A stretch of DNA of 37,075 nt from Chloroflexota bacterium (GTDB lineage: Bacteria > Chloroflexota > Anaerolineae > Aggregatilineales > Phototrophicaceae). Shown piece after piece: positions 16,427 to 24,562 of the stretch. Position numbers and translations under genes: made by a program. Each line of letters opens with the position of its first letter. Position 1 is the stretch's first letter. Where the stretch lies: assembly GCA_026707745.1 (NCBI GenBank), contig JAPOWG010000058.1, forward strand, positions 1-37,075, written 5' to 3'. The notes beneath the pieces are model-generated. The model was given only the letters and a program-made list of their open reading frames with translations. It was not told the DNA's origin and made no database searches.

Positions 16427-16597
16427 ATGAAAATGTTTCTCTTATACGGAACTATTTTTGCGGTGGTCGGTTTGATCTTGGATGCAATTCACGCAATTTG
16501 AGGCGATGTAGATTACTACTGGTGGGTCGATGTCATTGGTGCTTATGCCGCCGCCGCAATTGTGGCAGTGGTTTCAGATAGGCTTTTCAAGAGATGA
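16427..16597 (+). pseudogene. Small two-helix membrane protein interrupted by an in-frame TGA
   Basis: From ATG 16427 the frame encodes MKMFLLYGTIFAVVGLIL and so on, meets TGA at 16499-16501, then continues in the same frame with GDVDYYWWVDVIGAYAAAA and a basic KR ending at 16597. Both halves look like membrane helices of one ~56-residue protein. A nonsense mutation is the simple explanation; stop-codon readthrough is less likely. Confidence 0.45.
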
Positions 16598-16606
16598 GGC
16601 GAAATC

Positions 16607-17049
16607 ATGAGTCATAGAGATAAGATGAGGATGTTCACTAATGGGATTACAACGCTACTAGCAATTATCTTTCTTTCTGCATGTGTTGCTATTCCGGAAA
16701 ATCCTCCGGTGACACCTACACCACGACCTGAACGACAAGCATCAGTCTTAGCCAGTGCGCTAGCCAAGCTACACAGCGTCGATAATATGAACGAAATCCA
16801 TGACCGCCTGACCGATCTGGAAGAATGTCTTTTCAAGCGATGGAGGGTGAAACCATGCAAACACCTGAAGAGTCGGATGCCATGTTTATCTATGTGGCGA
16901 GTTCCCTTCAGACAGCCGAGAGGTTCTATCGTTTCGAGGCTTTCAAGGATGGCACACTGGATAAGTACTATGATCCCGACACCGACAGCTTGGAAGAGCA
17001 GCTGATCCAAGAGTTGGACTGGACAATAGACACTTGCTACGGGAGGTAA
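16607..17049 (+). pseudogene. Frameshifted small lipoprotein of the 'CVPIP' family
   Basis: The first frame (ATG 16607) gives a lipoprotein signal (ITTLLAIIFLSAC followed by VAIPENPP) and runs to LTDLEECLF. The family-like remainder (QAMEGETMQTPEESDAM ... ELDWTIDTCYGR, ending 17049) lies in another frame. Loss of one T in the tttt run near 16830 accounts for the shift. The rejoined protein resembles the next lipoprotein (17334-17747) along its length: a conserved Cys, a hydrophobic helix, then an R..AF..G.(L/I)D.Y motif and a Cys near the C-terminus. A sequencing error could also produce this. Confidence 0.65.
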
Positions 17050-17333
17050 ACAAATATCCTGCGTGGACAGTATGAATTCGTTCTGGCCCTGCCCGCTCGA
17101 CGAATCATTTGAAGTTCTTTCTGTCTTGCTTCCACAAACAGCATGTCACCCATCACATACTTCCCCTTATGCTATGTCTCGACCCTTTGCTGCGAAATCC
17201 TCACTGACAGGAGAGTAGAATGTGGCTGCGTCCCTGCCAAACGTAACGAGGTAAGCTCAAGACACTGCCTTTGGCAACAGTAAGTCCCCATAGAGCTAGA
17301 CGAGCAGATATCGGACATTTGGGAGAAATTCAA

Positions 17334-17747
17334 ATGAAAGCAAATTGGATGGCGGCCATTCTTATTCTTTTCCTTTCAGCATGTGTACCTATTCAGCCAG
17401 AGGAATTCCGCATTTCGCCTATTGAAACTAAAGCCAGTCTGTCCGATCTAGCCGACTTTTTTGCCAAAAGTGAAGAATACGATGACGAATCTGAATACAT
17501 GGACCTGCTCGTTGAGTTTTATGAGTGTGTGTCCCCGGCAACCTGGGGGTTAGAGCTTACCGATCAGCAGAACATCGCCATGTCTATCTGGATGATCGGA
17601 ATTATGATGTCAGTAGCAAGTTTAGAAAGGCAGGAGGCGTTTGAATCTGGAAAAATTGATCAGTATCACGAGGAAGGTTTTGAAGGTGCCGGCGAACGAC
17701 CTTTGAATCAGATGCTTTTGTGGGCTGTGGAATACTGTAAAGAGTAA
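17334..17747 (+). CDS. Small lipoprotein, 'CVPIP' family, intact
   Basis: ATG 17334 with GGGAG eight bases upstream; 137 residues. The signal (WMAAILILFLSAC) ends at a lipobox Cys, and the mature protein starts CVPIQPEE. After an acidic helix come a Cys (VEFYECVSP), a Met-rich helix (MSIWMIGIMMSVASLERQEAF), GKIDQY and a terminal WAVEYC. The two mature Cys may form a disulphide. This is the intact paralogue of the frameshifted gene just upstream and is related to the lipoprotein at 21951. In a single-membrane Chloroflexota cell it would sit on the outer face of the cytoplasmic membrane. Function unknown. Confidence 0.75.
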   Translation: MKANWMAAILILFLSACVPIQPEEFRISPIETKASLSDLADFFAKSEEYDDESEYMDLLVEFYECVSPATWGLELTDQQNIAMSIWMIGIMMSVASLERQEAFESGKIDQYHEEGFEGAGERPLNQMLLWAVEYCKE

Positions 17748-17781
17748 CGATCTTTACGACAGAAATACCTTTGGAGAAATC

Positions 17782-18312
17782 ATGAACCGCAGAATTACCG
17801 GCATTGCCCTAGGGGTCGTGGCAGTCGTCGCGTTCCCCTCGATCCTTTCCGCTGAAGACATCAGCCTCGACACCGTGGCCACATGGGTCGAAGAGATCGC
17901 TTTTGAACAGGATCGGCAGTTCTAACGTTTGGATGAAATAGAAGAGCGTTTAGAGATGGTCGAAGATTGTCTTTATATGTACGATGCTGTAGCGGACGAA
18001 GGCGGCAATTGTCAGTTGGCGGTAGGTGAAACACAGTGGAACGACAAGGAGGGTGGAATGCACCCTTACACGATGGCTGCCTTCCTCTTGCTTTCCGATG
18101 GACAGATTCCCAAAGAGATAGAAATAGAATCAGTTTCCGTTACACCTGAAGGATTCACTGCTATCAAATTAGCGACCTATCAGGACCAGGGGGCGGGGGC
18201 GTTCAATCAATACGGCGCGTTTGTGGTCGAGCATTTGGATGGGTGTGAATTTCAGGGTCGTTCCCGATTTTGGGAAAAGGATTATAGCGACAGAGTTACT
18301 TTCTTGGATTGA
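17782..18312 (+). pseudogene. Exported protein with an in-frame TAA
   Basis: ATG 17782 (GGAG seven bases upstream) starts an export signal (RITGIALGVVAVVAFPSILSA). The frame runs to a TAA at 17923-17925, inside an otherwise continuous sequence: QDRQF, stop, RLDEIEERLEMVEDCLYMYD. A single CAA to TAA change explains it. The rest, to 18312, includes two Cys-containing segments and VTPEGFTAIKLATY. It would be a ~175-residue secreted protein if intact. From the ribosome's view two partial products are possible. Confidence 0.65.
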
Positions 18313-18509
18313 TTGAAGGAGAGAGAAGAGTGACTTTCGCTTCGCCAGCCATATCGCCACAGTACGCGGTGCCGTCAGAAACGAAAATCGAGCCACTTTG
18401 GTAAAAAGTCCCGGTTCGGAAGGGCGTGGCGATAGAGAATGTAATCCCCCGAATTTGGGGCCCAGCCAGCTCCGGTTCAGTGGATAGGTGACTCCAATCA
18501 ATAGTACCG

Positions 18510-18824
18510 TCAATTTGCATGTGTTGGATCAACGGAACTGAGGCAATAGCAACATTTGGTTGCTCTGGCATCTATGGCTCGAAGGCAGATAGGGCACCAT
18601 CGCATTGTATTGCGACGAACTTTCTTTGCATCGAGGGCATCTTGGGCTACAGGGAATTGAGCCAGAGAGAACAAGGCGAGTGGCCCGAAGATGAGTGTTA
18701 TGAGAAACCAGCCGTATATGTTTCGACCCCTGGCGCCAGCAGTGATTCCTGCGAAGCAGGCGAAAACCGTATTGACAGCGATAAGAAATATGAGAAAGTA
18801 TCTCATGGCTTCCTCTGCGGACAT
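18510..18824 (-). CDS. Small membrane protein with C-terminal zinc ribbon
   Basis: ATG 18824 is chosen (AAAGGA about eight bases upstream); ATG 18806 is also possible. About 104 residues: an N-terminal hydrophobic helix (YFLIFLIAVNTVFACFAGI), a GARGRNIYGWF turn, a second helix (LITLIFGPLALFSLA), then a cytoplasmic tail with a treble-clef/zinc-ribbon pair CPIC...CCYC. The RGRNIYGWFLI...FGPLAL pattern is typical of small bacterial zinc-ribbon membrane proteins; the role is not established. A frame continuing downstream on the same strand (18296-18571) overlaps its end and is not counted as a gene. Confidence 0.7.
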   Translation of the reverse strand: MSAEEAMRYFLIFLIAVNTVFACFAGITAGARGRNIYGWFLITLIFGPLALFSLAQFPVAQDALDAKKVRRNTMRWCPICLRAIDARATKCCYCLSSVDPTHAN

Positions 18825-18895
18825 GAGGATTTTCCTTTCGCGTTGGCGATTACATGCCAGGCTAGTCAAATGTGACAACACGCTCCAAACGTTTA

Positions 18896-19043
18896 TCGGT
18901 CACATTCAGTTCCGGGGATAGACCAGGCCCTTCTGCCATCCGGCAATCAACTAGGCTAAGAAAGCCTACGGATCAGAAAGAGAGGTCACATACTGCGACG
19001 ACATACGGTAAACGATTGTCGCTATTCCTTTCTTGCAAAAGGG
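18896..19043 (+). pseudogene. Orphan copy of the LRR-gene leader and start region
   Basis: 148 bases matching 35373-35519, the leader plus first ~18 codons of the second LRR lipoprotein, at most positions. The start codon is ATA here instead of ATG, and homology stops shortly after cttgcaaaaggg. It is a remnant of a third LRR lipoprotein gene or a duplicated leader. Both leaders keep the hairpin taggct..agccta. Confidence 0.75.
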
Positions 19044-19100
19044 AGATACGAACTACGCTAGCAATAGAGAGTCTTTCTCTCTATCGAGAGGTTCTCATGC

Positions 19101-19322
19101 ATGACTCCTCCCGAACAAAGAGGTTCAGGCATTGACAGGCCGATGTTCCAATTGGAGGGTGAAGGTTGTGCCGATATGGTTCGGTTCTCCCGCCACACGA
19201 TTACGGGGGGGGGGCAGATTAGACTCCGGACTAGGTTTGGGGAGTTTGAGACCGAAGTTAGTCTCGACCCTGAATTCCTGATGAACCGCATCAGACGCTT
19301 CATCTGTTTCCCGAAGCAGTGA
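19101..19322 (+). CDS. Small protein with a G10 homopolymer in its coding frame
   Basis: A 73-residue frame starting MTPPEQRGSG, with segments FQLEGEGCADMVRF and LDPEFLMNRIRRFICF. It includes ten consecutive G at 19205-19214, encoding Gly-Gly-Gly. No ribosome site stands out and no family is recognised. It may be real and phase-variable, or chance. Confidence 0.35.
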   Translation: MTPPEQRGSGIDRPMFQLEGEGCADMVRFSRHTITGGGQIRLRTRFGEFETEVSLDPEFLMNRIRRFICFPKQ

Positions 19323-19567
19323 AGTTCTGGGACAGTGTACGTCGTCCCCTTGCTTCCGAACCACCCGCATGTCACTCAATCGCCCATTCAGGTCTCGGAT
19401 CATGGCAAAATGAGGTTAGTTATGGCGTGGCAAGTCCCGGTGAAGCACAGCACCAAAGAACAGATCGTCAACCTGCGATACTGTTCAGGAACATACCGCC
19501 CACATCACACTGCCCCACTCCTTGCCATAATTCAAGAGCTGATTCACTATGCTGTCTCTTTCAGAAT

Positions 19568-20374
19568 ATGTGGCTAAAATGGATTGTTGATCCCCCTATG
19601 TTCGAATTGGTCGCCAAGCTCTTGGTGGTTATCTGCTTGCCAGTGACGGCGGCCATAGTCTGGGCAATTAGGACACGGGCTACATCGGTCTGTCTCGTCT
19701 TTTCTTTTGGGGCCTTCTTTATCTTTGCGTTGGCGAAGATACCTCTGGATCCAGTGGTGGAACCCCTTAGTGTTCGTTCTGTGGGTAATCCTTTTGTCAA
19801 AGTCTGGCCCTATGTGGTTTCTCTAGGAATCATATATGGATTTCTCAGAGAAGGCATTCGATGGATGTTGATGAGATTTGCGGTCAGGACTGCGTGGTCA
19901 TGGGAAGAAGGGGTCTTTTTTGGAATTTTCTATAGTGTTTTGGGGCTCGTGTTGACTCTTGGTATGGAAATCCATCGGGACATTACATTCGGAAAATCGG
20001 TTCAATTATGGCATACGTCACAAATCATTCCGCATCTGAATAATGACTATTATTGGAAAAAGGTGTTGTTACGAGCTTGGTATTTGGGCGTTCCCCCGAT
20101 GGCCTTCAATGTGGGAACGGCACTGGCCGTTTTGCTTAGCGTGCGGAGTCGTCAGGCATGGCCGTTCTTGATTGCGGTTCTGTTTGTTGTGGTGCACGCA
20201 ATGTCGTCAGCATTAGTTTGGCCTCTTAAGCCCCTTCTGGAATGGGCCGGTGTAGCCCGTTGGCACTCAATGGATTTGGGCTCCATTCTTCTGCAATTCC
20301 TTGCCGTTTTGCCGCCCTTCTGGTTTACCCTGCATCTACGCAGGACTGGGGCCATCAGATCAATAGAACATTAG
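19568..20374 (+). CDS. Multi-spanning membrane protein, YhfC-like
   Basis: ATG 19568 is preferred over the ATG at 19598, and over the frame's long upstream extension, which is hydrophilic and unlike a protein start. The 268-residue product has about seven hydrophobic helices. The segment YGFLREGIRWMLMRFAVRT followed by SWEEGVFFGIFYS resembles the YhfC family, whose members carry E-E-x-x-R and a GHGG-like motif in adjacent helices. Here the first Glu is Arg and the His motif is absent, so a metal-dependent protease activity would not be expected. VVVHAMSSAL later retains a His. Family assignment is tentative. Confidence 0.5.
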   Translation: MWLKWIVDPPMFELVAKLLVVICLPVTAAIVWAIRTRATSVCLVFSFGAFFIFALAKIPLDPVVEPLSVRSVGNPFVKVWPYVVSLGIIYGFLREGIRWMLMRFAVRTAWSWEEGVFFGIFYSVLGLVLTLGMEIHRDITFGKSVQLWHTSQIIPHLNNDYYWKKVLLRAWYLGVPPMAFNVGTALAVLLSVRSRQAWPFLIAVLFVVVHAMSSALVWPLKPLLEWAGVARWHSMDLGSILLQFLAVLPPFWFTLHLRRTGAIRSIEH

Positions 20375-20408
20375 GAAAACTGACCCCTCACAGCGAATAT
20401 GGAGTGCA

Positions 20409-21704
20409 ATGCTGGACATAACAATGCCCACCTTACCTCTCCTCTCAACCAGAGAGTATATTCTCTTGGTTAGTACACGGACTCATTCCCTTGCAAAAGG
20501 GGCTGTTGCCTTCGCGATTTTGTGGGTATTGCTCACTTTGGTCGCGGCGTGTGTGCCGATACCGACAGACCCCACTTCGGCCCAAACGACATCTGCAGAC
20601 TCCACTACTAACCGGGCGCTTCAGACGGACTCCACCAAGGATGGAGTGGCACAGACGGAACCTCCCACGGACCGTGATGTGTTGGTCGCACTCTATCATG
20701 CCACCAACGGCGACAACTGGGTGAGAAACTACAATTGGATGACCGAGGCGCCGGTCGACAGGTGGCACGGTGTTGTTGCGACCAGTGATGATCGAGCCAT
20801 CGAGTTGGATCTTTCTGAGAACGGCTTGAGTGGGTCGATTCCGCCAGAGTTGGGTGGACTTGCTGAACTGAAATGGCTGGAGCTTTCAGACAATTGGTTG
20901 CGGGGGATGATTCCACCTGAGTTGAGCAAGCTCACTGAGTTGGAATGGTTGGGTCTCGCCAATAACAGGCTGTTTGGGGCGATTCCGCCGGAATTGGGCA
21001 TGCTCACTGAGTTGGAATGGCTGGAACTTGCCAGTAACGGGCTGATAGGGACAGTTCCGCCAGAATTAGGCATGCTCACCAGGTTGGAGTGGTTGGGTCT
21101 CTCTGGTAACGGGTTGATAGGGACAGTTCCGCCGGAATTGGGCAAGCTCACCAGGTTGGAGTGGTTGGATCTCTCCGATAACGGATTGACGGGGGCGATT
21201 CCGCCAAAATTGGGCATGCTCACTGAACTGGAATGGCTGGAACTCTCCGATAACGGGTTAACGGGGACGATTCCGCCAGAATTGGGCAAGCTCACCAGGT
21301 TGGAGTGGTCGGGTCTCTCAGACAACGGGTTAACAGGGTCAGTTCCGTCGGAGTTGGGCGAACTCATTCAACTGAGAGTATTGTACCTCTCCAGTAACCA
21401 GTTGAGTGGTTCAATTCCGTCCGAGTTGGGCAAGCTGATCAACCTGACCATACTGGACCTCTGGGACAATGAATTGAGCGGGCCGATTCCGTCCGAGTTG
21501 GGCAGGCTGATCAACTTGACCAGACTGGATCTCTGGGACAATGAGTTGAGTGGGGTGATTCCGCCAGAGCTGGGCAATCTCACCCAACTGAGCGAGTTGT
21601 ATCTCTCAGAAAACCAGTTGAAAGGGTGCGTACCCGAAGTATGGCGAAGTGTAGAAGTAAACGATTTAGAGTTACTTGAACTGCCGTTCTGTGACGATGG
21701 GTAA
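20409..21704 (+). CDS. Leucine-rich-repeat lipoprotein (LRR-1)
   Basis: 431 residues; GGAG lies four bases before the ATG. A lipoprotein signal ends LLTLVAAC, giving mature CVPIPTDP. A Thr/Ser-rich linker leads to the domain preceding the repeats (DVLVALYHATNGDNWVRNYNWM), a cap common in bacterial and plant-type LRR proteins. About twelve 24-residue repeats follow with the plant-type consensus L..L.LS.N.L.G.IP.ELG.L. A C-terminal cap with two Cys (CVPEVWRSVEV...LPFC) closes it. LRR arrays bind proteins or glycans, so a surface recognition or adhesion role is inferred. It is a close paralogue of the gene at 35465 but has diverged repeats and a different leader. Confidence 0.92.
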   Translation: MLDITMPTLPLLSTREYILLVSTRTHSLAKGAVAFAILWVLLTLVAACVPIPTDPTSAQTTSADSTTNRALQTDSTKDGVAQTEPPTDRDVLVALYHATNGDNWVRNYNWMTEAPVDRWHGVVATSDDRAIELDLSENGLSGSIPPELGGLAELKWLELSDNWLRGMIPPELSKLTELEWLGLANNRLFGAIPPELGMLTELEWLELASNGLIGTVPPELGMLTRLEWLGLSGNGLIGTVPPELGKLTRLEWLDLSDNGLTGAIPPKLGMLTELEWLELSDNGLTGTIPPELGKLTRLEWSGLSDNGLTGSVPSELGELIQLRVLYLSSNQLSGSIPSELGKLINLTILDLWDNELSGPIPSELGRLINLTRLDLWDNELSGVIPPELGNLTQLSELYLSENQLKGCVPEVWRSVEVNDLELLELPFCDDG

Positions 21705-21950
21705 GCCATAATCTTTCGCATACCACATGCCAAAAGGGGAAAGTCCGGAGCCGGTCCGCACTGCGGCCAGCACAGTTTGAAGCGGGGTTCAGACATTGCG
21801 CAGCTCATCGATGTTCCGTGACGGCTCAACGCACTCACTTGCGAGGAGTCTCCATTCATGCCAGTCCTTCTGATATGCCTCACCGCTTTGCCCTGGCTCG
21901 ACCCGACGTGCTACAGTCCTGCAGCTCGCCACACCAAAGAGGAGATTCTC

Positions 21951-22367
21951 ATGACCATAAGACTCCTGGCTCTTTCGGGCACAATCATCACAACCCTCTT
22001 GCTCGCCGCCTGCAACCCCATTCCACCGGAACCGAGTCCGACAACCAGCCCCCCTGCACCTACCCCCGAACCCATGCAGGCCAGCCTCTACGATTTCGCG
22101 TTCGCTTTTTCAGTTATCTTTGAAGAAGAGATCGAACCCGAAGCCTACGCAGAAATCATTTCAAAGATTGACGCCTGCTTCAGATTCAGATCTCCGGAAG
22201 ACATTCGTACTCTCCACACGCCCGGCAGGGCAGCTGCCATACAGTGGGTATCTATCATGCTTATGACCATCAATATAGACTCTGGTCTATTCGAAAATGT
22301 CAGCCCCCGAACCTCCAGTTTCCACAGTCGTTTGGTACAGTTGCACGAATTCTGTATGGAAGACTAG
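21951..22367 (+). CDS. Small lipoprotein, 'CVPIP'-related
   Basis: ATG 21951 is chosen for the GAGGAG six bases upstream; 138 residues. The signal IITTLLLAAC gives mature CNPIPPEPSP, then a Pro/Thr linker. The folded part (ASLYDFAFAFSVIFEEE..., an internal Cys, AIQWVSIMLMTINIDSGLFE, ending LHEFCMED) shares its pattern of acidic helix, Cys, Met-rich helix and terminal Cys with the lipoproteins at 17334 and 16607. A promoter-like TTGCCC-N17-CTACAG lies shortly upstream (near 21890). Unknown function. Confidence 0.75.
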   Translation: MTIRLLALSGTIITTLLLAACNPIPPEPSPTTSPPAPTPEPMQASLYDFAFAFSVIFEEEIEPEAYAEIISKIDACFRFRSPEDIRTLHTPGRAAAIQWVSIMLMTINIDSGLFENVSPRTSSFHSRLVQLHEFCMED

Positions 22368-22584
22368 GGGCCAAATGCCCGGCCCCGGTTACAGTCTAAT
22401 GTGTAGAATAAATACTTCTTGAATGACAGAACGATTTGTCAGACACTAGGCAGCACCTTTCATTTGTCATTGGAACTCTTAGAAAATTCGTCATTTTGGC
22501 AGAGCAGAATTTCAATTATACGATTTATTCAAAAAGAATTCTCGATAAGAGATACCATAAATATCAGGCAAAGGAGACCGCCCC

Positions 22585-23292
22585 ATGAAACGCGCACTTT
22601 TCACGATTGCATTGCTGATCCTGATGGCTTTGGCCGTACCCGGCGCGATACTGGCACAAAGCGAAAACGTGTCGTTGGAGGGGCTGGCCGGATACGTAAG
22701 AGCACTACAGCACCGCGTCAGGGCGGTTGAGGAACGCCTGCCTGCCCTGGAAGAGCAGGTGATAGATATATTTTTCCGTCTGGGAAAGGTGGAGGAGTAC
22801 GAAAAACGCATTCGTGAACTGGAACGCCAAATCTCTGAATTGGAATCCCAAGTCGCTGAACAACTCTCCGCGCCCAGCGCGCCATCCGGGTTTCCGTCTG
22901 AGGACGTTCTGGTGATGACCGAGGCAGAATACCAGGAGTGGCTTGCTGGCGAGATTCTTCGCATCTCTTTTCTCGTCCCGATGTGGGAATTGGCCTTTGA
23001 ATCTGATGATTCCGACAAAATTTTCGACACGTTGTACGACATACTGGACACGATTTTCGGGTTCTACGATGCACATAGCCGAATCGTCACTCCTGACTTA
23101 GATCACAAGAGGATTCAGGCAAACCTCTCCTGCTACATGGAACCGTTTGAGCCGTTACGAGACTTGGAAAACGCAACCGTTGTGGATTTCATGGTCCTTT
23201 TTGGCAAAATGAGTGATGACCCTGAGTCTCTATTCGTTGGCTGTGATCCGGGAGTAATCGACGATCTGAATGAACTGTTTTCATTAGAATAG
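22585..23292 (+). CDS. Exported coiled-coil protein
   Basis: 235 residues; AAAGGAG precedes the ATG. A standard signal peptide (FTIALLILMALAVPGAILA) is followed by a ~65-residue coiled coil (residues ~35-95, with heptads such as VEERLPALEEQV and IRELERQISELESQV). A ~125-residue acidic helical domain follows, with two Cys (NLSCYMEPF and FVGCDPG) that could pair. No membrane anchor remains after cleavage, so it is likely secreted or held by partners through the coiled coil. Family not recognised. Confidence 0.75.
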   Translation: MKRALFTIALLILMALAVPGAILAQSENVSLEGLAGYVRALQHRVRAVEERLPALEEQVIDIFFRLGKVEEYEKRIRELERQISELESQVAEQLSAPSAPSGFPSEDVLVMTEAEYQEWLAGEILRISFLVPMWELAFESDDSDKIFDTLYDILDTIFGFYDAHSRIVTPDLDHKRIQANLSCYMEPFEPLRDLENATVVDFMVLFGKMSDDPESLFVGCDPGVIDDLNELFSLE

Positions 23293-23797
23293 GACGACAG
23301 AGGGGACCACCATCCCTCGACTTGTCGTACACCACCTTGACGTAACATCTAGACGAGGCATAACCCTCGATAAGATCATCCCATCATCCTCCTGTGCGTC
23401 ATCAGCGTGAACTCAACGTATGCTACACTCCTAGTTATAGTCCCCTTGCGGTACAGAGGACGGCATCAACTAGACAGCCCGCCAGCCTGATAGCTGACGG
23501 GCTGTTGGTATTCCCTAACCTAGACGACCTACCTACTCCCCGAGCCTGTACCTGCCATTTATCATAACGTTCTGGTTCTTGATGCTGCGGAGCGACCTTT
23601 CCCTATCCTCCGACTCCTCCATCCCTTGTATCGCCAGACCGCCAGCTCACCAGTTTTCCTTCCCAACGTCCCTAGATTCCTTGCCGAACTGGGCTCGCTT
23701 CCCTATCAGACCTTTTGCCCTGCAATACTCAACTGCCCTTCTGACTTCATGGGGATCGTAGCCCCGCTGCACAGTCGGATCTTCCAACTACGCAGTT
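23293..23797. other. Intergenic region with a terminator-like hairpin
   Basis: No gene. The hairpin at 23475-23504 has 11 of 12 pairs (cagcccgccagc / gctgacgggctg, loop ctgata) and is followed by ttgg, so it could end transcription in either direction. It is ~180 bases past the coiled-coil gene. Confidence 0.5.
23475..23504 (+). terminator. Terminator-like hairpin
   Basis: 12-bp stem with one mismatch and a 6-base loop (ctgata), weak T-run afterwards. The stem is GC-rich, so the structure should be stable. Confidence 0.5.
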
Positions 23798-24406
23798 GTG
23801 TACACGCCTCCTGCAAACACTTCAGCACCCATGTATGGCCCTTGCCTGATCTGGCGGCACGGACTCAACCGCGGTGGCTATGGAGTCACTTTGCAAGACG
23901 GCCGCCAAGTCTTGGCGCATAGGGTCGCGTACGAAATCAGTAGAGGATCGATTCCCCCAAGCGCACCGATACTACACATGTGCAATCGGCGCAGCTGTAT
24001 CCAGCCCGCCCATCTTTACGCCGGTACTCCACAAGAGAATGCCGACGACAAAAAAGCCAAGACTGAACACTTCTTCACAACTTGGTCCATGTTCGAAAAA
24101 CACAACAGGTTGCTCGAAGAGTGCGCTCCCTACGTCTGGCCCGAACCCACCCACACGCAACTCAGCCATTCCCCTGAACCAGAGCACGAGTGCCGATTCA
24201 CCATCCCGACCGGCTCAGGCTTCCCCAGATGGTTCGTGCGTAGTCACCCACGTGAAGGTTTCCTGTGCGAAACCTGCTTTCAGCCACCACCAGGAACCAG
24301 CATGTGGTGGTTCATCCGTGAAATGGACGGGTACGACGACCCCCAACATACAGAACAACAGAACCGACAACGTTACCTCGAATTGAACCGCAACTTTTCG
24401 CCCTGA
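23798..24406 (+). CDS. HNH-type endonuclease-like protein
   Basis: 202 residues from GTG 23798 (ATG 23831 is a shorter option). The N-terminal half follows the HNH_3/homing-type pattern: GPCLIWRHGLNRGGYG, then LAHRVAYEISRGSIPP, LHMCNRRSCIQPAHLYAGT and PQENADDK. These supply the His, Asn and His positions and a Cys pair expected of the metal-binding fold. The C-terminal half has another Cys/His set (HECRF...LCETCFQP) that may bind zinc. Free-standing HNH genes like this are often mobile or phage-derived. Substrate is unknown. Confidence 0.75.
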   Translation: MYTPPANTSAPMYGPCLIWRHGLNRGGYGVTLQDGRQVLAHRVAYEISRGSIPPSAPILHMCNRRSCIQPAHLYAGTPQENADDKKAKTEHFFTTWSMFEKHNRLLEECAPYVWPEPTHTQLSHSPEPEHECRFTIPTGSGFPRWFVRSHPREGFLCETCFQPPPGTSMWWFIREMDGYDDPQHTEQQNRQRYLELNRNFSP

Positions 24407-24443
24407 CGCACCACTCCTGATCGACCCCACCAAAACAAAACCC

Positions 24444-24458
24444 GTCACATTCTGTGAC
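24444..24458. promoter_or_regulatory. Palindrome GTCACATTCTGTGAC
   Basis: A 6-bp inverted repeat with a 3-base centre, 37 bases before the -35 box of the next gene. The same palindrome, with flanking aaaccc, recurs at 25894-25908 (one base different). Could be an operator for a shared regulator, or a weak terminator hairpin of the preceding gene. Confidence 0.45.
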
Positions 24459-24494
24459 CGACCCTTTCGCCCGCATCCCGTGACGGCCCTCCAT

Positions 24495-24524
24495 TTGTCA
24501 CCCCGTTTCGATCCGTGGTAAGCT
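24495..24524 (+). promoter_or_regulatory. Sigma70-like promoter of the HNH-type gene at 24563
   Basis: TTGTCA, 18-base spacer, TAAGCT; start expected near 24531. It belongs to a set of similar promoters in this window (25358, 25922, 28313, 34490) with TAAGYT or TATGGT -10 boxes. Confidence 0.55.
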
Positions 24525-24562
24525 CCGGTCTCTTGACAAGTGGAATCGGAAAAGAGAATAGA

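Noticed and set aside
18296..18571. 91-codon minus-strand frame overlapping the end of the zinc-ribbon membrane protein
   Set aside because: Its first third is an alternate frame of the zinc-ribbon gene, it lacks a start site, and the rest has no recognisable feature. Possibly a decayed downstream gene but not supportable.
20729..21367. 212-codon repetitive minus-strand frame
   Set aside because: Mirror frame of LRR-1, by the same reasoning.
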